A stretch of 64,000 nucleotides of DNA from Litorivivens lipolytica. GTDB lineage: Bacteria; Pseudomonadota; Gammaproteobacteria; Pseudomonadales; Spongiibacteraceae. Positions 58,768 to 64,000 of the stretch are shown in pieces (position 1 is the stretch's first letter; each line of letters starts with the position of its first letter). The notes beneath the pieces are model-generated. The model saw nothing but the letters and a program-made list of their open reading frames with translations, had not been told where the DNA came from and searched no databases. Location of the stretch: positions 1 to 64,000 of the forward strand of contig NZ_JACHWY010000004.1 in assembly GCF_014191715.1 (NCBI RefSeq), written 5' to 3'. Both the position numbers and the translations under genes were made by a program.

Positions 58768-61266
58768 TTGCGACCTACAAAAGAACAATCGGCTTTTATC
58801 CAGCATTCCGGAGGCCATGCAAAGGTCATAGCAGTAGCCGGGGCGGGCAAGTCGACCACGCTGGTTGAATACGTTCTTGCCCAGCTCGAAAGGGGCACCG
58901 ATCCGCGGCTGATGCGCGTGATCATGTTCAACAAAGATGCACAAGTGGAGTTTGTGCAGAAGCTGGAGCGCCGTGGAGCCGGCCGTTACACTCTCCCGGA
59001 GGTGCGTACCTTTCATTCTATGGGGCTTAAGCTGTATAAAAACCTTATCCAGCGGGGTTTCCTGCCAAGCATTGATACGCGCCCTCTTTCCGAAAAGCAG
59101 GTCAATCTTCAAATACTCAAACTGCTGCAACAACTCGGTGGCGAGTCGCTCAAGGCAGAGCTGCAAGCCAATCGACGACAGCAATGGATATCCGCCGCGG
59201 CGTCATTCATTGATAACGTGAAAGCTGATGTCGTTTCAGCCCGAGATACCTTTAAGCGATTGCAGCTTGGCAGTGAATGTAAGTTCTTTATCGAGCTATT
59301 TGACAGTTTTGAGCACTGGCGTAAATCTAAGTGCAAGATCACCTACGCGGACATGCTGTTTGATCCCGTCATGTGTCTTCGCTCAAATACGAATGCTGTC
59401 GATATAGTGGCCAACCGAGTGGATTTCATCCTGATCGATGAGATGCAGGACATTAACGGCATACAGGCCTATCTGGTAAACACCCTTGCGGGATGCCGGG
59501 CGCAGGTCGTTGGCATTGGCGACCCTGATCAAACTATTTATGAGTGGAGAGGAAGTCGTCCGGAATTCATGCTCCACGATTTTGACTTAGCTTATCCGGG
59601 CACCACCAAGTACTCGTTGAGCCACACATTCCGCTACGGCCATACACTAGCGCTCGCGGCGAACAGCCTTATTGGCCACAACAAAGAGCGAGAAGACGTC
59701 GTATGCTTGGCGGCGCCCGATGGACGAAAGACCTCCGTGCAACTCGAACATTGTGAAAATCAGGCGGCAGCTGCCTGCACCATCGTACGCAAGGCGCTTG
59801 CCAGCGGAGGTGATCCCAAAGACGTAGCCATTCTGTTTCGAGTGTGGTCCCAAAGCACGGCAGTCGAGCTCCGCCTCCTGTCGGCCGGGATAACTTATCG
59901 CATGGACGGCGGTCGCTATGCACTCAAGCGCGATGAGGTTCAATCGTTGAACACCGTCCTCCAGTTTGCCTCCGGCGACGTGTGGGAGCATTCAGACGCT
60001 GACCGGGAATCCCGGTTTGTCACGCTGCTACAAATCTGCAACCTCAAGGTGAATGGCCCTGTTCTGGCCGGCGCAGCCGAAGCAATGGCTGGAGGAGAGA
60101 GAGCTGTACAGCCATTTTTGGCGAAGCTTGAGGGTTGGCCGGCGCGGCAGCTCTCGCGAGTTTGGGATGCGTTACTCGCCACTGTTCCAGTCAAGCAAAG
60201 TGCCTACCTGGTATTGCGCGGGTTTTGCATAGAGATGGATCTGATTAGGGCTCTCCAGGCTGGCGCTTTGGGTGAGCAGGACGGTGATGAGGCCGCCGAG
60301 GTCGTATCCGCGTTTCTTGATTTCGTCAGAGAACAGAGGGAGGTGTCTGCCCACGACATGACCGTAAGGCTTGATGAGCTGGTCGCTGGTCTGACCAACA
60401 CCGAGCGTAACACCTCGCAGCAACCTATCACGCTAACATCAATCCACCGGGCCAAGGGTTTGGAATGGGGCACCGTGGTTATCCCGGGTCTGAGCGACAA
60501 GAACTATCCGCACCAAACCTCAAAGCAGCTAGAAGAAGGTCGCGAGCCAACGCCGAGAGAGATCGAATCGGAAAGGCGCTTACTGTATGTGGCCATGACG
60601 CGGGCGATTCGATCGGTGCACCTGATTGCGCCGGAGCTGCCCGTTGGTGGTGATGACGTTTCGTTGGCGCTGGGGTCCCCCACTACACCGAGCCGCTTCT
60701 TAGAAGAGATCAACCTGGATGAGGCCCAGGCTATTTCCGGCACACTGGATAGCGGCCAGGCGGAATTCTCACCCGAGCGGCCCTTAAGCAAAAGTGGTGA
60801 AGCCTATCTGGCGGCGCTCGATCACGAGCTAATCGTTAAGGCACCGGAGGATCAACAGACAACACTGGGCTGTGGCGCCGCGGTCTACCACAGAAAGTTC
60901 GGGGGTGGACGTATTGTTTCAGAAAACCCTATTTTTTTCTGGGTTGAATTTGAGAAGGACCGCAGGCGAGTTCTCAGGCTAAGCGCCGGGCAGCATCTAA
61001 GCTTAATCTCAGAGGACGAGTTCGACTCAATGCGCAATCCACGCCCTGTTCGATCTCTTAAAAAAACCCCGCGCCCTCCTAGAAAGCCATCTGAGCGAGA
61101 ACCGGTCACTCTATGGGCATTGGTCAAGGGACAGATTGTCTACCACAAGAATTTTGGCGAAGGGCGTGTCGTTACTCTCAAACGAGGTTCTGTCATGGTG
61201 GATTTTGGCGCCGAAGGGGTGAAGGAGTTTCCGAACGACACTGTACATGATTCCCTTCTTGCGTGA
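58768..61266 (+). CDS. UvrD/Rep-family DNA helicase
   Basis: 832 residues from a TTG with AAGG upstream. SF1 motifs visible: Q motif and Walker A AVAGAGKSTTL (~22-32), motif Ia VRTFHSMG, motif II LIDEMQD (~221), motif III GDPDQTIYEWRG, motif IV SHTFRYG, motif V TSIHRAKGLEWGTVVIPGL (~557-575), motif VI RRLLYVAMTRA (~603-613). The C-terminus has two VYHxxFGxGRIV-type repeats (residues ~710 and ~790), like the Tudor/CarD-like RNAP-interaction segment of PcrA/UvrD. Complete and likely active. Confidence 0.88.
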   Translation: MRPTKEQSAFIQHSGGHAKVIAVAGAGKSTTLVEYVLAQLERGTDPRLMRVIMFNKDAQVEFVQKLERRGAGRYTLPEVRTFHSMGLKLYKNLIQRGFLPSIDTRPLSEKQVNLQILKLLQQLGGESLKAELQANRRQQWISAAASFIDNVKADVVSARDTFKRLQLGSECKFFIELFDSFEHWRKSKCKITYADMLFDPVMCLRSNTNAVDIVANRVDFILIDEMQDINGIQAYLVNTLAGCRAQVVGIGDPDQTIYEWRGSRPEFMLHDFDLAYPGTTKYSLSHTFRYGHTLALAANSLIGHNKEREDVVCLAAPDGRKTSVQLEHCENQAAAACTIVRKALASGGDPKDVAILFRVWSQSTAVELRLLSAGITYRMDGGRYALKRDEVQSLNTVLQFASGDVWEHSDADRESRFVTLLQICNLKVNGPVLAGAAEAMAGGERAVQPFLAKLEGWPARQLSRVWDALLATVPVKQSAYLVLRGFCIEMDLIRALQAGALGEQDGDEAAEVVSAFLDFVREQREVSAHDMTVRLDELVAGLTNTERNTSQQPITLTSIHRAKGLEWGTVVIPGLSDKNYPHQTSKQLEEGREPTPREIESERRLLYVAMTRAIRSVHLIAPELPVGGDDVSLALGSPTTPSRFLEEINLDEAQAISGTLDSGQAEFSPERPLSKSGEAYLAALDHELIVKAPEDQQTTLGCGAAVYHRKFGGGRIVSENPIFFWVEFEKDRRRVLRLSAGQHLSLISEDEFDSMRNPRPVRSLKKTPRPPRKPSEREPVTLWALVKGQIVYHKNFGEGRVVTLKRGSVMVDFGAEGVKEFPNDTVHDSLLA

Positions 61267-61289
61267 GATCCCCACCTACCAATGGCCAC

Positions 61290-61350
61290 AACTCAATCAT
61301 TGTCCTGCCCTTCCATCGAGTCCATTTTCTCCTCGTCACGGACTTCTGTT
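61290..61350 (-). pseudogene. Relic of a K+ channel gene 3' end
   Basis: On the minus strand this reads EVRDEEKMDSMEGQDND and a stop, the same as the C-terminus of the K+ channel at 52777 (EVRDEEKMNSLGGGDND and a stop) with few changes. The rest of the gene is absent. It lies in the leader of the 61376 gene. Confidence 0.7.
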
Positions 61351-61375
61351 AAAGTTGATAGGTAAACACCAAACG

Positions 61376-61912
61376 ATGTCAAAAGAACTGTACCACTACA
61401 GAAAATCCCGAGCCCAGTGGGCCTTTCTTTTTCTCAATATGGCTATCGCGTGCTGGGTCTATATCGGCGCCATTTTCGCCGCAGAAAGGTTTTTCGCAGT
61501 GGACATCCCTGCTGATACTCGTTTCTGGGCGGTGCTGGGGTTTTCCATTGCCAGCGTTCTACTGCTGGCCTTCGTTTATTGGCTGCTCACACATCCTGCC
61601 GTGTATGAGGCGATCATCACGGAAGAGCGCTTTGTTGTGAGCTATCCGGATTCAGAGGCGTGGTCTTTCGACGTATCGATCGCCGATATTAAGCGGTTTG
61701 AACACCGGCGCAAGCTCTCTCATGCGGGAGATGGAATCACCTACAGCGGCATCCTGATGAAGAATGGAACGTTCCACAACGTGTCCATGAACTACGGCAA
61801 TAACATCAACAAGATGTTTAAAGCCATTAAGACCATTCGCCCAGAGCTTGAGTTTCCGAGCCAGATCAACCAAAAGGTTGAGGGGCCCCTGGCGCGGGAC
61901 TACAAGCCTTAA
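61376..61912 (+). CDS. Two-helix membrane protein
   Basis: 178 residues from the ATG at 61376 (the longer frame runs through the relic). Two hydrophobic segments (WAFLFLNMAIACWVYIGAIF, FWAVLGFSIASVLLLAFVYW) are followed by a ~110-residue domain (VVSYPDSEAWSFDVSIADIK) that looks like a small PH-like fold. Weak ribosome site. No family recognised. Confidence 0.55.
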   Translation: MSKELYHYRKSRAQWAFLFLNMAIACWVYIGAIFAAERFFAVDIPADTRFWAVLGFSIASVLLLAFVYWLLTHPAVYEAIITEERFVVSYPDSEAWSFDVSIADIKRFEHRRKLSHAGDGITYSGILMKNGTFHNVSMNYGNNINKMFKAIKTIRPELEFPSQINQKVEGPLARDYKP

Positions 61913-61918
61913 TCCCTA

Positions 61919-62080
61919 CTACGTCAGGGTAATACTGGCGTTTTCAGGAACGGTGAATTTCTTTTCACAGTTATCGCATTCTGCTTCGGCGCCCCTCGGG
62001 TCCATGACCCAATTTGAATTACCACACCCACAATGCGGGCAGTCGACGACGGCCGTGTAACTGCTTACGCGTATTTCCAT
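61919..62080 (-). CDS. Small zinc-ribbon protein
   Basis: A 53-residue frame reads MEIRVSSYTAVVDCPHCGCG then ECDNCEKKFTVPENASITLT. The two CxxC pairs 21 residues apart form a typical zinc ribbon. It fills the gap between neighbours and ends 7 bp before the stop of the convergent gene. Unknown function. Confidence 0.65.
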   Translation of the reverse strand: MEIRVSSYTAVVDCPHCGCGNSNWVMDPRGAEAECDNCEKKFTVPENASITLT

Positions 62081-62193
62081 TGAACCATCTCTCCAAATCC
62101 TTCCACGATAAGGTCAAGTTATCATGAGGTGGACCTGCCACAGCGTTCGTATAGGGGAGTTTTCGCACCGAGAGGGATGCTCCGACTCAGGAA

Positions 62194-62223
62194 TTGTGCC
62201 TCGCGCGTGATACTGTATATAAT
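62194..62223 (+). promoter_or_regulatory. Candidate promoter giving a leaderless transcript
   Basis: TTGTGC (62194-62199), an 18-nt spacer and TATAAT (62218-62223) lie so close to the ATG at 62230 that the first transcribed base would be the A of the start codon. No ribosome site precedes this ATG. Confidence 0.5.
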
Positions 62224-62229
62224 TACAGC

Positions 62230-62583
62230 ATGGTCATTTTGCGCTACCGATACAATGCCGTGTTAACCACCCTCTCCGAGCTTGGCCCCAATAAGGTCGA
62301 TGTGGTCCCTGTGTTACTGAAAAACGGAGATTTCCACCGGGTAGCGTGGGGCGGATTCCTCGATCAGACCGAGGTTGAAGGTGAAGGCCGCTACTCCGGT
62401 TCCGCCAGGCCGATCAAGCTGGACATTCTGGAGTACAGCGTCGCACCCGGGCATTTCCCGGTATGGCGGAAGGTGCCTGATAAAAAGGCAGTGCAAGGTG
62501 CCCTCCTCAACGAGAGGGCCTTCTGTGTGGTTAGAGATGGGATGCCTAAGATGGTGCCGCGGCCGGCGGCCACCGCTAGCTAG
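62230..62583 (+). CDS. Hypothetical protein
   Basis: 117 residues (MVILRYRYNAVLTTLSELGP), beta-rich. An upstream TTG at 62194 would extend the frame but overlaps the predicted promoter. Its stop region overlaps the end of the convergent gene by a few bases. No family recognised. Confidence 0.5.
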   Translation: MVILRYRYNAVLTTLSELGPNKVDVVPVLLKNGDFHRVAWGGFLDQTEVEGEGRYSGSARPIKLDILEYSVAPGHFPVWRKVPDKKAVQGALLNERAFCVVRDGMPKMVPRPAATAS

Positions 62584-63409
62584 TCATCGCCGACGGACGC
62601 TCCACGGAAAACTCGCTCAGTATCTGAGTGAACTCGTCAAAGTATAAGTCGCGGTACTGATTGGTTACCCGCAATGCTGATGGATGGGCCGCATGCACGA
62701 CCGTAATGCCGGCCTCTCGATCTGTCCGGATGGCGAAGTTCATGGCTCGCTTGCCGGGCTTAACCGACCGCCTTTCAAACTTATAGCTTGGCCCACCCAG
62801 GATGGGAGAGTCGATAACGCCACGCAGCCGCCGATGATTGCAAAAGCTGCTCGGCGCCAAGACATATCGGGGTTTTAGCAGATCGACCATAGCTCGGACT
62901 TGGGAATCGCCAAACTGCAGGACGCGGTTAAGCAGCTCCGGAGATTTCTCATCCAGCGTTTTGAACAGTGAATCGATATTTTTACTCCCCCAAGGGATGA
63001 TGTTGGCAAACATGATCGCTTCAGCCCCGCCGGCGCGCTCGAAGGAATCGCAATAGAACTTCCAGCCGGCATGTTTGACCGTTGATAGGGGGTCCCAATG
63101 ATCAGGGTCATCCGGCGCTACGTCACAGATCCAGCGTTTTTCCAACTGCGACAAGAAGGCCTCGTAGTGCTCATGGTCTGTTTGCGACACGATACGCGCT
63201 AGCGATTCCGGCGCATTTGGGTTGGCGCCGAGCCACAACACATCGATACCGCCGCGCTCTGAAACTTTCTCCCACACCCGGTCGCTCAGGTACTCACCTT
63301 CGAACGATCCGCGGAAGTAGTGACATGAAACACCGGTGCCGGCACGCAGAATGCTGTTCTGTTCTTGCCGCACAAAGTCGGCGACGTTTTCATTGATCTT
63401 ATGCAGCAT
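62576..63409 (-). CDS. Possible uracil-DNA-glycosylase-fold protein
   Basis: The ATG at 63409 with GGAGG upstream gives ~277 residues. DVLWLGANPNAP and VVHAAHPSALRV resemble the LGxNPG and HPS motifs at the two ends of the UDG superfamily active site, with WGSKN between. The catalytic set is not complete to the eye, so the call is tentative. It overlaps the upstream gene by 11 bp. Confidence 0.4.
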   Translation of the reverse strand: MLHKINENVADFVRQEQNSILRAGTGVSCHYFRGSFEGEYLSDRVWEKVSERGGIDVLWLGANPNAPESLARIVSQTDHEHYEAFLSQLEKRWICDVAPDDPDHWDPLSTVKHAGWKFYCDSFERAGGAEAIMFANIIPWGSKNIDSLFKTLDEKSPELLNRVLQFGDSQVRAMVDLLKPRYVLAPSSFCNHRRLRGVIDSPILGGPSYKFERRSVKPGKRAMNFAIRTDREAGITVVHAAHPSALRVTNQYRDLYFDEFTQILSEFSVERPSAMTS

Positions 63410-63884
63410 GATGACCTGCCTCCATCTGACGAGCTTGTATCTCTTCCACGGCAAGTTTGTGGCCCCGTCGTGACAGCTGCCACACCTGGAAGTTGTATAC
63501 CGTGCCCTCCTGTTTCGCTTTGAGCGCTTGAATGGTTTGCAGTATTTCAGGGTAGTTCTGGCAGAGAGTAAGGAATTCCATGGAAAAGTCGCTTTCCGTC
63601 ATCCTCGACACCGCAACTTCAAAGACTGAGGAGCTGGTAGAATGCTCGTTCCAGAAGAATCCAATGCAGAGGACAGCCGCGATAAGCGCCAAAATCGCGA
63701 GGCCCGGCGCGGGGCTGAACATAGCTCCGATCCCAAGCAACAGCATGATAGCTGCAATGCTACCGCTGACTTGCAGAGCGTCTCGGCGCTCCGCCTTCAT
63801 GTACGAGGCCTTGTACCCGGCGATATCTTGCGGGCTCACTGGCTTCAATGCTGAAGCCTTTTCCAAAAAGATGAACACATTCAT
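63399..63884 (-). CDS. Membrane protein
   Basis: 161 residues with two adjacent helices (SGSIAAIMLLLGIGAMF, APGLAILALIAAVLCIGFFW) followed by a soluble helical C-terminus. It overlaps the next gene by 11 bp, so they are probably co-expressed. No family recognised. Confidence 0.55.
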   Translation of the reverse strand: MNVFIFLEKASALKPVSPQDIAGYKASYMKAERRDALQVSGSIAAIMLLLGIGAMFSPAPGLAILALIAAVLCIGFFWNEHSTSSSVFEVAVSRMTESDFSMEFLTLCQNYPEILQTIQALKAKQEGTVYNFQVWQLSRRGHKLAVEEIQARQMEAGHHAA

Positions 63885-64000
63885 GTCTTAGCCAGTCCAT
63901 TGGTCGAATGGAGATATCGTAACAGAGTTTAAAGAAATGCAAGCTGCCATGGCGGTGCCTTTTTCACCCTGAGTTGGTGCTAAACTGTCCAATTTTGAGA

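Overview
The window reads as the backbone plus accessory DNA of a large plasmid or secondary replicon from a Gammaproteobacterium, probably marine. The plasmid reading rests on a RepA-type initiator beside a DnaA box and an AT-rich stretch, a type Ia (SopA/SopB-like) parAB operon, a second ParA/ParB set, a KfrA-like coiled-coil protein, a Tus-type terminator protein and several toxin-antitoxin loci. The Gammaproteobacterial reading rests on the COG3014/YcfL/LpoB lipoprotein cluster, Tus, a FlhDC-like pair, CsrA and YfbR. No rRNA, tRNA, CRISPR array or conjugation gene was seen.

Layout. 0-1.6 kb: the end of an IS21-like element, an IS-truncated gene, and two gene remnants fused by deletion. 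1.6-3.5 kb: a membrane-anchored exported protein divergent from a tus homologue. 4-6.4 kb: three consecutive TetR-like regulators. 6.5-12.2 kb: an OmpA-like barrel protein and a five-gene envelope operon (COG3014 lipoprotein, YcfL, LpoB, DUF6844-like, CsgG/FlgT-like). 12.4-13.6 kb: an intact IS3-family element. 13.6-21 kb: the replication and partition core (Ter-like site, oriV, repA, parA, parB, a parS-like site, a chromosomal-type ParB and a ParA-like ATPase with a degenerate Walker A).

21-41 kb: accessory genes, mostly small and of unknown function, including Fic, a RES/Xre toxin-antitoxin pair, a YfbR-like HD nucleotidase between two paralogous small genes, and several zinc-ribbon and small membrane proteins. 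A 16-bp palindrome, CTTGCGCATGCGCAAG, recurs in the gaps. 40.6-45 kb: a FlhD/FlhC-like activator pair, a MarR-like regulator, KfrA and a tyrosine recombinase. 46-48.3 kb: a VapB whose VapC is reduced to its tail, a frameshifted recombinase, and an intact Phd/PIN pair between two copies of a 38-bp repeat. 48.6-64 kb: an Abi/HEPN-like gene, an unknown gene, a secreted metalloprotease, a BRCT protein, a voltage-gated-like K+ channel, an IS200/IS605 element with tnpA and tnpB, a DEDDh exonuclease with an unusual CsrA, a GYF/RDD membrane protein, a UvrD-like helicase and small genes.

How it may work together. The strongest idea is replication control: Tus at 2.6 kb, a near-perfect Ter core at 13.75 kb, and a weaker opposite-facing Ter-like core at 24.84 kb bracket the predicted origin at 14.4 kb. 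In this orientation, forks leaving the origin would pass and forks returning around the circle would stop. The two ParB proteins belong to different subtypes, and the chromosomal-type one has a parS-like sequence 14 bp past its stop codon. The FlhDC-like pair could be a SetCD/AcaCD-type activator of transfer genes outside the window.
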